Shown piece after piece: positions 7,827 to 15,259 of a stretch of 20,080 nt of DNA. The notes beneath the pieces were generated by a model. It did not search any database. It saw only the letters and a program-made list of their open reading frames with translations, and was not told the DNA's origin. Position 1 is the first letter of the stretch; every line of letters starts with the position of its first letter. The stretch is from JAGDXO01 sp964541025 (GTDB lineage Archaea > Thermoplasmatota > Thermoplasmata > Thermoplasmatales > GCA-001856825). The DNA lies in assembly GCA_964541025.1 (NCBI GenBank), contig CAZIOW010000024.1, positions 1 through 20,080 on the forward strand, given 5' to 3'. Made by a program: the position numbers and the translations under genes.

Positions 7827-8434
7827 AAATTTCTGAAAACGTTGAAATGATAGACGGGACAATGGCCAACGTTTACGTGATAACAAGAAAGGAAATGGTT
7901 GTACAGGTAGACACAGGAATGAAGAATAATTTTCAGAAAATTGTTCAGTACTATGATCACACAGGAACAAAACCTGATATTGTATTCATCACCCATTATC
8001 ACATGGATCATGTTGGAAGCCTTAGGGAAATAATTCAAAAATACAATCCGGTGGTCATATCATCAGAAATAGAGAGGGAATATCTATCAGGAAAAATGAA
8101 ACCAGAGAAGCCGAAATCAATAATGGGCAGGCTGGTCTATAGAATGATGCCCGAACTCAATTTCAACGACATCAAAACAGCTGAATATTTCAAAGATCCT
8201 GGAATGGAGGTGATAATGACAAATGGTCACACTCCAGGGTCATCATCCCTTTTCCTGAGAGACGAAAAAATGATTTTTATCGGCGATGCAGCAAGGGAAA
8301 AAAATGGCCAACTTGAAATTGACAGGACTTTTACCCTTGACCAGAAGGCCGCTAATGACAGTCTCACCAAAATTATGTCTCTGAAACCCATTCTGGTCCT
8401 TCCTGGCCATGGGAATCCAGTGAAACTGGAATAG
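7823..8434 (+). CDS. Metallo-beta-lactamase fold hydrolase
   Basis: A 203-residue MBL-fold protein with the metal ligands THYHMDH (His58, His60, Asp62, His63), GHTPGSSS (His136), GDAA (Asp155) and PGHG (His near 196). The compact size and HTPGSS motif resemble glyoxalase II-like or small thioesterase-type hydrolases; the substrate cannot be deduced. It overlaps mtnA by 4 bp, so the two are cotranscribed, which could link it to methionine salvage or to hydrolysis of a thioester, but this is only context. It ends 29 bp before the acetoacetyl-CoA synthetase start. Confidence 0.88.
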   Translation: MKISENVEMIDGTMANVYVITRKEMVVQVDTGMKNNFQKIVQYYDHTGTKPDIVFITHYHMDHVGSLREIIQKYNPVVISSEIEREYLSGKMKPEKPKSIMGRLVYRMMPELNFNDIKTAEYFKDPGMEVIMTNGHTPGSSSLFLRDEKMIFIGDAAREKNGQLEIDRTFTLDQKAANDSLTKIMSLKPILVLPGHGNPVKLE

Positions 8435-8443
8435 TTTTATTTA
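8435..8443 (+). promoter_or_regulatory. TATA-like promoter of acetoacetyl-CoA synthetase
   Basis: TTTTATTTA directly after the upstream stop codon and centred 25 nt before the GTG at 8464; supports a leaderless GTG start and a transcription unit separate from mtnA. Confidence 0.45.
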
Positions 8444-8463
8444 TCACTTCTTATTATTAAAAT

Positions 8464-10446
8464 GTGAAAAATCCACCAGTTCTGTGGAATCCAAGCAATG
8501 AATTCTGCGATGATTCCAATATGATGAGTTACATGGAATGGGTAAACAGCCATTATAATAAAACCATTAAAAACTATCGTGATTTATACGAATGGTCCAT
8601 AACAGACCTCAGGAATTTCTGGGAAAGTCTTTGGAACTATTTTGGAGTAATCAGGCAAATGGAGCCAGAAAATATCTTAGAATACAGTGAAATGATGAAT
8701 GCTCAATGGTTCCGCGGTGCAAAATTGAATTATGCAGAAAATATCATGAATCTTTCAAATCAGGAGATACCAATTCTGGGCATAGATGAAAAAGGGATCT
8801 CAATTAAAATTTCAAGGGATGAAATGTTTAACAGGGTAGGGTCCCTGAGAAAAGTTCTGAGGGACTACGGAGTCAAGGAAGGAGACAGGGTAGCTTCATT
8901 CCTTCCAAACATTCCTGAATCTTTATTCTCTCTATATGCCACAAGTTCACTTGGAGCTATATGGTCCAGTTCTTCCCCTGATTTTGGGTCCAAAGGCATA
9001 ATTGACAGGTTCCAGCAGATATCCCCCAAGGTGCTTATAGGGATAGATGGTTATTCTTACAACGGTAAAAAATTCGACAGGATGGGAGTTCTAAAGGATA
9101 TTGTTGAAAAGATTAAGAGCATAGAGGCAGTTATTTTACTCAATAAGGAAGGATTTGCAAGCGAGAGAGGAGATTTCATAGATTTTCAATCATCTACTAA
9201 TTCATATCACAAAGTTGAATTCGAATCACTGCCATTCAGCCATCCTCTGTGGATCCTTTATTCATCTGGCACGACCGGGATACCAAAGGCAATAGTCCAA
9301 AGCCAGGGAGGCATTCTGCTGGAGCATTTGAAGCTATTGAAGTTGCATTATAATCTCAGCGAAGGGAAAAGGTTTTTCTGGTACACTACAACTGGCTGGA
9401 TGATGTGGAATCTTGTTGCAAGCTCTATGTCAACAGGCGCAACTGCCGTGTTATACGATGGAAGTGCCTCACACCCCGATAATTATTCACTATGGAGCAT
9501 AGCAGAGAAGGAGAAAATATCATTCTTCGGGGTAAGTGCCGCTTTCCTTACCTTCAATATGAAGGAATCATTAAAAATCAAGGAAAAGTTTGCCCTGAAG
9601 GATATGTATGCAATAGGTTCCACAGGATCTCCGTTGCCTCCTGAGGCATTCAGGTATGTTTATGACTACATTAAGAAGGACGTATGGCTTGCATCCATCA
9701 GTGGTGGAACCGATGTTTGCACATCATTTCTTGGGGGTTGTCCATGCTCACCTGTTTATGAAGGTGAACTCCAATGCATCAATCTAGGGGCTGATATCCA
9801 TTCATATGATGAAGATGGTAACGACGTTCTGGATTCGATGGGAGAACTGGTGATAAGAAAACCCATGCCTTCAATGCCCATTTATCTATGGGGAGATGAC
9901 AAGAAGGAAAAGCTAAAGGAAACATATTTTTCCACTTACCAGGGTATTTGGAGACATGGAGACTGGATTATAATAACCTCCAGAGGGACTGCAATAATAC
10001 TGGGGCGGTCAGATTCTACTTTGAAAAGGAAAGGAATAAGGATAGGTACTGCGGAAATTTACAGGGTTGTAGATGAAATGAATGAAGTTAGGGAAAGCAT
10101 GATCGTAGGTATAGAGTTATCAGGTGGGGAATACTATATGCCGCTTTTCATATCCCTGAAATCCGGTTATGATTTTAATGAGGTCAAGGAAAAGATAAGG
10201 GAAAACATCAGAAAGAATCTTTCTCCAAGACATGTCCCTGACGATATAATTCAGGTTAGTGATATACCGAGGACTATCAACGGAAAGAAAATGGAGGTCC
10301 CTATTAAGAAGATAATTATGGGATTTCCAGTTGAGAAATCTCTAAATATAGCATCAATGGCCAATCCAGAATGCCTGGATGAATTCATCAGGATAGCAGA
10401 GGAAATTCGGGGGAAATATAATCTGGGAGGGAATTACAAAGAATAA
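8464..10446 (+). CDS. Acetoacetyl-CoA synthetase
   Basis: ANL-superfamily acyl-adenylate enzyme; 660 aa, the usual size of acetoacetate-CoA ligases. The N-terminal VLWNPSNE... and the 40-80 region fit the AACS subfamily rather than acetyl-CoA synthetase. Visible: phosphate loop YSSGTTGIPKAIVQS near residue 266, YTTTGWMMWN, GELVIRKPMPSMPIYLWGDD, WRHGDW, GRSDSTLKRKGIRIGTAEIYR (hinge and A8), and INGKKMEVPIKKI with the catalytic Lys. It would activate acetoacetate for ketone-body or lipid use; substrate is inferred from subfamily resemblance. A TAA at 8458 is in frame and the first usable codon is GTG 8464; an ATG at 8462 is followed at once by TGA in another frame. Confidence 0.9.
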   Translation: MKNPPVLWNPSNEFCDDSNMMSYMEWVNSHYNKTIKNYRDLYEWSITDLRNFWESLWNYFGVIRQMEPENILEYSEMMNAQWFRGAKLNYAENIMNLSNQEIPILGIDEKGISIKISRDEMFNRVGSLRKVLRDYGVKEGDRVASFLPNIPESLFSLYATSSLGAIWSSSSPDFGSKGIIDRFQQISPKVLIGIDGYSYNGKKFDRMGVLKDIVEKIKSIEAVILLNKEGFASERGDFIDFQSSTNSYHKVEFESLPFSHPLWILYSSGTTGIPKAIVQSQGGILLEHLKLLKLHYNLSEGKRFFWYTTTGWMMWNLVASSMSTGATAVLYDGSASHPDNYSLWSIAEKEKISFFGVSAAFLTFNMKESLKIKEKFALKDMYAIGSTGSPLPPEAFRYVYDYIKKDVWLASISGGTDVCTSFLGGCPCSPVYEGELQCINLGADIHSYDEDGNDVLDSMGELVIRKPMPSMPIYLWGDDKKEKLKETYFSTYQGIWRHGDWIIITSRGTAIILGRSDSTLKRKGIRIGTAEIYRVVDEMNEVRESMIVGIELSGGEYYMPLFISLKSGYDFNEVKEKIRENIRKNLSPRHVPDDIIQVSDIPRTINGKKMEVPIKKIIMGFPVEKSLNIASMANPECLDEFIRIAEEIRGKYNLGGNYKE

Positions 10447-10453
10447 CATTTCA

Positions 10454-10466
10454 AAATATTTCTATA
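10454..10466 (+). promoter_or_regulatory. TATA-like promoter of PEBP gene
   Basis: AAATATTTCTATA, centred about 27 nt before the ATG at 10487. Confidence 0.35.
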
Positions 10467-10486
10467 TTAATGTTAATTAATTAATC

Positions 10487-10945
10487 ATGAAGCTTAATAT
10501 AAAGGATTTTGATGAAGGAGAGGAGATACCAAAAAAGTTCACCTGCGATTCAGAGGATTATTCTCCCGAGATATCGTGGGAGGGCATTCCACCAAAAACA
10601 GAAAGCCTTGTTTTAATAGTTGATGATCCCGATGCGCCAGTTGGAAACTTCGTTCATTGGGTGATTTACAATATTCCACCGGATATGAAAAGTCTTGTGG
10701 AGAATTTTGTTAGGTCAAGAAGACTAAGCAATGGCATAACCCAGGGCAAGAATGATTTCGGGAAGATTGGGTACAATGGTCCCTGCCCTCCCAGAGGTCA
10801 TGGATACCATAGATACTATTTCACGCTTTACGCAACTTCCGTCCAGACCATAGAAAAGGATGGACTTACTAAAAAGGAAATAATGGATATTATAGAGAAT
10901 AAAATACTCGGTAAAGACACAAGAATGGGAAGGTATAAAAGATAA
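10487..10945 (+). CDS. PEBP (YbhB/RKIP) family protein
   Basis: A 152-residue phosphatidylethanolamine-binding-protein family member. Diagnostic motifs: SPEISWEGIPP, LVLIVDDPDAPVGNFVHWVIYNIP (residues about 44-67, with the ligand-pocket DDPDAP and HW) and NGPCPPRGHGYHRYYFTLYA near residues 100-120. No signal peptide, so cytoplasmic. Bacterial and archaeal members have no agreed function; the fold has a small anion-binding pocket. It has its own TATA-like element and is followed, 18 bp away, by the convergent iron-transporter gene. Confidence 0.93.
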   Translation: MKLNIKDFDEGEEIPKKFTCDSEDYSPEISWEGIPPKTESLVLIVDDPDAPVGNFVHWVIYNIPPDMKSLVENFVRSRRLSNGITQGKNDFGKIGYNGPCPPRGHGYHRYYFTLYATSVQTIEKDGLTKKEIMDIIENKILGKDTRMGRYKR

Positions 10946-10963
10946 AATAATGCTTTGGTTGAA

Positions 10964-11875
10964 TTACAGTATATTGCCTACGAAGTGGTGGACCAATAAG
11001 CCTATTCCAAAGGTCGTTAGGAATCCTACGGTCACCAGGAGTACAGAAACAGCAACATCCCTCCTGAGATTACCCCAGGACGACACGGAAATCACAGATG
11101 CAGCAATCGCGTCAACAGTCAGGGTCAGTACTACGGCAACCAGCAGGGCTAAATATTTTGGAAGGAATATGAAGGGAACTATTGGGAAAATCGCTCCGAT
11201 GAAATAGAACAGGGCCGTATTTCCAGCCGCGTGCAGGGAAGTATATCTAGCCTCTGTTTTGCTGATCTGTATTTTTGCCTTTTCAGACAGGAACGCTCCT
11301 ATGGTCATTGATATCATACCAGAAATTGCAAAGATTATTCCACCTATGAGTATGAATATATTGTTTGCCAGTACGTTTGTGAGCCCTGCAATTCCGGCAA
11401 GAACTTCTATAAGCCCATCAGACATCCCATAGATGGCATCGTGTGTTTTTTCAGCACCAAGGGAAAATTCTTCACTCATCTGAATGAACAATGCTTCATG
11501 GTTCTTCTCATCATCAATAATCTGCTGAATTTTTGTTCTTTTCTCTTCAGAAGCATTATTTGCAAGATAGTTTGAGTAATCTTCAATGGCCCTAACTTCA
11601 CCCTTCTCCAGATAATTGATAATGAACGATATCCCAAACAGCGATTTCAGAAATTTCAAATAGAGTATTCCACCTTTCTTTATTCTGGGGACAGGGGAGC
11701 CTCCCTCCTCCCTTATAACAGATGCCCAGAATTCTGAATGTCCCCTTTCAATCTCCGATAATTCAATCAGCTTCTCTCTGATCTTATTGTTCTTTTCATT
11801 GGATGCCAGCTGTTTGTAAAGATAGGAATCGCTCAACTCTCCCTGAAAGAATTCTTCTGGCTTCGTCACAATCAT
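10964..11875 (-). CDS. Ferritin-like/VIT1 fusion, iron or manganese transporter
   Basis: A 303-residue two-domain protein. Residues 1-135 form a rubrerythrin/ferritin-like helical domain with di-iron ligands: Glu13, E43xxH46 (EIERGH), GEVRAIEDY near 93 and a second ExxH (DDEKNHEALF) near 130. Residues about 145-303 form a VIT1/CCC1 transporter: GMSDGLIEVLAG, GMISMTIGAFLSEKAK, then three or four transmembrane helices (AAGNTALFYFIGAIFPIVPF, AVVLTLTVDAIAASV, VSVLLVTVGFLTTFG). Together this is the MbfA/VIT1 arrangement, in which the ferritin domain is thought to sense or oxidise Fe(II) and the membrane part exports it. A role in iron detoxification fits an iron-rich acidic habitat; metal and direction are inferred. 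Confidence 0.9.
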   Translation of the reverse strand: MIVTKPEEFFQGELSDSYLYKQLASNEKNNKIREKLIELSEIERGHSEFWASVIREEGGSPVPRIKKGGILYLKFLKSLFGISFIINYLEKGEVRAIEDYSNYLANNASEEKRTKIQQIIDDEKNHEALFIQMSEEFSLGAEKTHDAIYGMSDGLIEVLAGIAGLTNVLANNIFILIGGIIFAISGMISMTIGAFLSEKAKIQISKTEARYTSLHAAGNTALFYFIGAIFPIVPFIFLPKYLALLVAVVLTLTVDAIAASVISVSSWGNLRRDVAVSVLLVTVGFLTTFGIGLLVHHFVGNIL

Positions 11876-11964
11876 CTAATGAAGTTGCGATAATAACATT
11901 TTCTGATAGGATAAAATTTCTGAAGGGAGAGAATATTAATATAGTAAAAAATATAGAACAAATC

Positions 11965-11977
11965 ATATATATAAAAG
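11965..11977 (+). promoter_or_regulatory. TATA-like promoter of COG2403 gene
   Basis: ATATATATAAAAG about 60-73 nt before the ATG, implying a 5' leader of roughly 40 nt that carries the Shine-Dalgarno at 12027-12033. Confidence 0.4.
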
Positions 11978-12026
11978 ATGAATCCCGAAAAAGTAGAAAG
12001 ATTATATCTTTTTACTCCATATAGGT

Positions 12027-12033
12027 AGGTGAG
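12027..12033 (+). promoter_or_regulatory. Ribosome binding site deciding the COG2403 start
   Basis: AGGTGAG is complementary to the archaeal 16S 3' end and lies 4 nt before the ATG at 12038. It contains the GTG at 12029 that would otherwise give a longer reading, so the ATG is the start. Confidence 0.6.
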
Positions 12034-12037
12034 TACC

Positions 12038-13357
12038 ATGGTAAAAAATGTACTTATTATGGGTGCCGCAGGAAGAGATTTCCACAATTTTAATGTGTAC
12101 TTCAGAGACAATGAGGAATACAATGTGGTGGCTTTTACTGCAACACAAATCCCCAATATAGAAGGAAGACTGTATCCGAAGGAGTTAGCAGGCAAACTAT
12201 ACCCGAAGGGAATACAAATCTATCCAGAGGAAGACCTTACAAAACTCATTAAGGAAAAAAATGTGGACATAGTAGTTTTCTCATATTCTGATGTGAGCCA
12301 CGAATATGTTATGCACAAGGCCTCTGAGGTTATGGCTGCTGGTGCAAACTACATGCTTCTTGGGCCGAAAGATACACAGATAAAGAGCAAGAAGCCTGTT
12401 ATATCGATTTGTGCAGTAAGAACAGGCTCAGGGAAATCCCAGACAACAAGGCGAGTAGTTGATATCCTGAAGAGCAAGGGTAAGAAAGTTGCAGTGATAA
12501 GGCATCCTATGCCCTATGGAAATCTTGTTGAGCAGAGAGTTCAGAGATTTGCCACTATGGAAGACCTCGATAAGAATAAATGCACCATAGAGGAGAGAGA
12601 GGAATACGAGCCGCACATAAAGAGAGGTGTGGTAGTTTATGCAGGAGTTGATTACGAGGGCATTATAAGGGAAGCAGAGAAGGAAGCTGATATAATCCTC
12701 TGGGATGGTGGCAATAATGATTTTCCATTCTATAAAAGCGATCTTCAAATAGTTGTTGTGGACCCGCATAGAGCAGGTCACGAAATCAAATACCACCCAG
12801 GAGAGGTGAATCTTAGAAGTGCAGATATAATAGTCATAAATAAGGAAGAAACAGCTTCATTAGATAATATAAATATTGTGAGGGAAAATATAAGGAAATT
12901 CAATCCCAAGGCGATAGTTGTTGATGCTGCTTCACCATTCTTCTCAACAGATTCCAATCTTGTTAGAGGAAAGAGGGTTCTTGCAATAGAAGATGGGCCA
13001 ACACTTACACACGGAGAGATGGCTTATGGGGCTGCTGTACTGTTTTCCATTAAATATGGGGCTTCTGAACTCGTGGATTCAAAGGAATATGCGAAGGGAA
13101 CAATAAAGGGAGTCTATGAAAAATACAAACAGATTCACAACTATCTGCCTGCAATGGGATACTCACCAGAACAGGTGAAGGATCTAGAGGCAACGATAAA
13201 CAGCACTCCAGCAGATCTGGTAGTCTCAGGAACACCAATTGACCTTACAAGACTTGTGAAAATAAACAAGCCCCTCGTCAATGTAAAATATGAACTTCAG
13301 GAAATAGGAAAACCAGATCTTTCCGAAATCATTGAGAACTTCCTGAAGAACCACTGA
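12038..13357 (+). CDS. COG2403 NTPase, cyclic 2,3-diphosphoglycerate synthetase-like
   Basis: A 439-residue nucleotide-binding protein starting VKNVLIMGAAGRDFHNFNVYF, the signature of COG2403. It has an N-terminal Rossmann-like region (1-110), a P-loop domain with AVRTGSGKSQTTR (about 125-140), WDGGNNDFPFYKSDLQIVVVDP (Walker B-like region), HRAGHE, and a C-terminal helical segment (GMAYGAA-like block through KPLVNVKYELQEIG). Relatives are annotated as GTPases or as cyclic 2,3-diphosphoglycerate synthetase, the methanogen enzyme that makes the cDPG thermoprotectant. Whether this organism makes cDPG cannot be seen; the general NTPase call is safe, the specific reaction is not. Its 3' end overlaps srp19 by 29 bp tail to tail. 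Confidence 0.82.
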   Translation: MVKNVLIMGAAGRDFHNFNVYFRDNEEYNVVAFTATQIPNIEGRLYPKELAGKLYPKGIQIYPEEDLTKLIKEKNVDIVVFSYSDVSHEYVMHKASEVMAAGANYMLLGPKDTQIKSKKPVISICAVRTGSGKSQTTRRVVDILKSKGKKVAVIRHPMPYGNLVEQRVQRFATMEDLDKNKCTIEEREEYEPHIKRGVVVYAGVDYEGIIREAEKEADIILWDGGNNDFPFYKSDLQIVVVDPHRAGHEIKYHPGEVNLRSADIIVINKEETASLDNINIVRENIRKFNPKAIVVDAASPFFSTDSNLVRGKRVLAIEDGPTLTHGEMAYGAAVLFSIKYGASELVDSKEYAKGTIKGVYEKYKQIHNYLPAMGYSPEQVKDLEATINSTPADLVVSGTPIDLTRLVKINKPLVNVKYELQEIGKPDLSEIIENFLKNH

Positions 13358-13595
13358 AAGCTTTTTCCACTATTTTCTTTATTAATTTTTCTTTGCTTTC
13401 TTCCCATTCAACCTCAATTTTCTTCTCAATCTTCCAGGGAATCCTCGGATATTTGGCTTCCTGAAAAGTGTAACTCACATTTAAAGAATTCAAGATATCA
13501 AATAACTTTTCTTTTGGGAAACTCTTGCTCACCCTTCTGCCGTATTTTCTTGAAATGGAACGGTCAAAATAACTTTCCCAGATAACCCTTTTCAT
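13329..13595 (-). CDS. srp19: Signal recognition particle 19 kDa protein
   Basis: An 88-residue basic protein with the SRP19 signature: VIWESYFDRSISRKYGRRVSKS at residues 4-25, then LFDILNSLNVSYTFQEAKYPRIPW and a lysine-rich tail. SRP19 binds SRP RNA helices 6 and 8 and prepares it for SRP54. The start codon overlaps the rps8e stop (ATGA, 13592-13595), so it is the second gene of an S8e-SRP19 operon. The last 29 bp overlap the 3' end of the COG2403 gene. Length is close to the archaeal norm (85-100). Confidence 0.93.
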   Translation of the reverse strand: MKRVIWESYFDRSISRKYGRRVSKSFPKEKLFDILNSLNVSYTFQEAKYPRIPWKIEKKIEVEWEESKEKLIKKIVEKAFSGSSGSSQ

Positions 13596-13975
13596 TTCTT
13601 GATCAGTACCGCGTTTATCTGGCCGTCCTGCCCGGGCCTTGAAGTTACCTTCGCCATACCAAGCTCGGTTTCAAGAATTGCTCCCTTTGTGATTATATTT
13701 CTCTGAGCAAAGTGAGGGTCTGCAATGTTTTCCTTCACATTCAATATTTTGACTCTCTTTGTTTTCTTTTCCTCAGGAATAACAACATTTACCATATTGG
13801 CACTTAGAAGAAGCTGCTTAACATTGCCTCCTATCCCATAAATGACTTTTCTCTTATTTATCCCAAGCACTGTATTAGTGGGTTCCCTTCCAAGCTCGAA
13901 TCTCTTCTTGTGTCTGTTGCTTTTGAGAACTCCACCGCTGATCTTTACTCTTCCCCTACCGTGATATATTGCCAT
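13592..13975 (-). CDS. rps8e: Ribosomal protein S8e
   Basis: Archaeal/eukaryotic small-subunit ribosomal protein. The 127-residue sequence shows the family start YHGRGRVKISGG, HKKRFELGREPTNTVLG, then NPAD-like NIADPHFAQRNIITKGAILETELGMAKVTSRPGQDG, the C-terminal block typical of S8e. Upstream are AT-rich elements at 13985-14008 that could be its TATA box. It overlaps srp19 downstream. Identification is secure. Confidence 0.97.
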   Translation of the reverse strand: MAIYHGRGRVKISGGVLKSNRHKKRFELGREPTNTVLGINKRKVIYGIGGNVKQLLLSANMVNVVIPEEKKTKRVKILNVKENIADPHFAQRNIITKGAILETELGMAKVTSRPGQDGQINAVLIKK

Positions 13976-13989
13976 AGTAAAAAGGTTAT

Positions 13990-13997
13990 AAAAAAAA
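13990..13997 (-). terminator. T-run terminator after citrate synthase
   Basis: Eight T on the minus strand, 24 nt past the citrate synthase stop codon and before rps8e. The same AT-rich stretch may also carry the rps8e promoter. Confidence 0.35.
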
Positions 13998-14020
13998 GGT
14001 AATTAAATGTTTCACTAAAT

Positions 14021-15172
14021 TTATCTCTTGTCTATAGGAACATATGGTACATCTAAAGGACCTGTGTACCACTCAAGAGGTCTGAATAGCTTGTTATTGT
14101 TCCAATATTCAACTACGTGTGCTCCCCATCCAGACATCCTTGAGGCCACGAATATTGGTGTGAACATCTCTCCCTCTATTCCAAGAGATCTGTACAGTGG
14201 GCCAGAGAAGAAATCAATGTTTGGCCATATTCCCTTTGTTTTTCCAAGCTTATCAATCATCAGTTTCTCAGCTTTCAATGCAATCTCAAGAAGTTTCCTG
14301 ACTTCTTCAGATGGGTTCTGGCCCATCCTTTCCTCCAGGTATTTTCTCACAATCTTTGCCCTAGGATCGTACACCTTGTAAACTCTGTGCCCGAATCCCA
14401 TTATTCTCTGTTTTCCCTCCAATGCTTCTTCTATGTACTTCTCTGTATTTGCCGGGTCACCTATGGCATACATCATCTTCAGGGCTGCCTCATCTGCTCC
14501 GCCATGAAGTGGTCCTTTCAGAGTTCCTATTCCTGTTGTGGTTGCTGCATATATGTCTGCGAGGGTAGATGCTGTTACCAGTACTGAAAATGTTGAAGCA
14601 TTTGTGCTATGCTCAGCGTGGAGAATGAACATGAGGTCTATTAGTTTCTCCTCAGTTGGGGTGGGTTTCTTTCCCGTGAGCATATAAAGGAAATTCGCAG
14701 AATGTCCTAATGATTTGTCAGGCGGAATATAACTCAGTCCCTTTCTGAATCTACCCGTCACTGCTGCAATTGAGGCCAGCTTTGATATCAGTGTTATAAC
14801 CTTATCAATTGTTGCATCCTTTTCCTTATTGTTAAGATCCTTATCATACATGGCAAGCATTGAACCAGCAGTTCTCATGACATCCATCGGGTGGCTCTCC
14901 TTGGCCATAGCCTTTATGATATCCATTACCTCTTTAGGCAGTTCCCTTCTGTCCTTCATCTTCTTTACAAATTCATCATATTCCTTCTTGTTAGGGAGCT
15001 TTCCGTAAACCAACAGATATGAGACTTCTTCAAAATTTGAATGCTCAGATAGGTCCTCTATGGTATATCCTCTGTACCATAGCTTTCCATTCTGTCCATC
15101 AACTTTTGATATTGCGCTTTCGTCTACATAGATCCCTTCAAGACCAAAATTAATTACAGGTTTTTCGGTCAT
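14021..15172 (-). CDS. gltA: Citrate synthase
   Basis: Condenses acetyl-CoA and oxaloacetate at the entry of the citric acid cycle. The 383-residue protein has the archaeal/short type II size. Catalytic and binding residues are visible: AEHSTNAST with His188, GPLHGGADEAA with catalytic His223, GFGHRVYKVYDPRA (His262, Arg263), and NIDFFSGPLYRSLG with catalytic Asp320. The family includes 2-methylcitrate synthases, and substrate cannot be separated by eye; the presence of icd 10 kb away makes the citrate role the simplest reading. A TATA-like element centred about 24 nt upstream of the ATG suggests a leaderless mRNA. It is divergent from the NfeD-type gene. Confidence 0.93.
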   Translation of the reverse strand: MTEKPVINFGLEGIYVDESAISKVDGQNGKLWYRGYTIEDLSEHSNFEEVSYLLVYGKLPNKKEYDEFVKKMKDRRELPKEVMDIIKAMAKESHPMDVMRTAGSMLAMYDKDLNNKEKDATIDKVITLISKLASIAAVTGRFRKGLSYIPPDKSLGHSANFLYMLTGKKPTPTEEKLIDLMFILHAEHSTNASTFSVLVTASTLADIYAATTTGIGTLKGPLHGGADEAALKMMYAIGDPANTEKYIEEALEGKQRIMGFGHRVYKVYDPRAKIVRKYLEERMGQNPSEEVRKLLEIALKAEKLMIDKLGKTKGIWPNIDFFSGPLYRSLGIEGEMFTPIFVASRMSGWGAHVVEYWNNNKLFRPLEWYTGPLDVPYVPIDKR

Positions 15173-15188
15173 AATAACAAATCCCTTT

Positions 15189-15200
15189 CTTTTATTTAAG
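15189..15200 (-). promoter_or_regulatory. TATA-like promoter of citrate synthase
   Basis: Minus-strand CTTAAATAAAAG, centred about 24 nt before the ATG at 15172. Confidence 0.4.
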
Positions 15201-15226
15201 AATAATCAACTTACATTAATTTCGGT

Positions 15227-15239
15227 AATATTTATTTTC
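15227..15239 (+). promoter_or_regulatory. TATA-like promoter of long NfeD gene
   Basis: AATATTTATTTTC, centred 27 nt before the ATG at 15260; divergent from the citrate synthase promoter. Confidence 0.4.
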
Positions 15240-15259
15240 ACAGTTTATATCAATATATC

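Noticed and set aside
7676..8038. Two minus-strand ORFs over the mtnA-MBL junction
   Set aside because: Antisense to MtnA C-terminus and the MBL HxHxDH motif; mutually overlapping shadows.
11872..12195. 107-codon minus-strand ORF across the VIT1-COG2403 intergenic region
   Set aside because: It runs antisense over the conserved COG2403 N-terminus, with a low-complexity translation rich in Tyr, Phe and Leu.
12428..12796. 122-codon minus-strand ORF inside the COG2403 gene
   Set aside because: Antisense shadow of the P-loop domain; Cys/His-rich translation without any family pattern.
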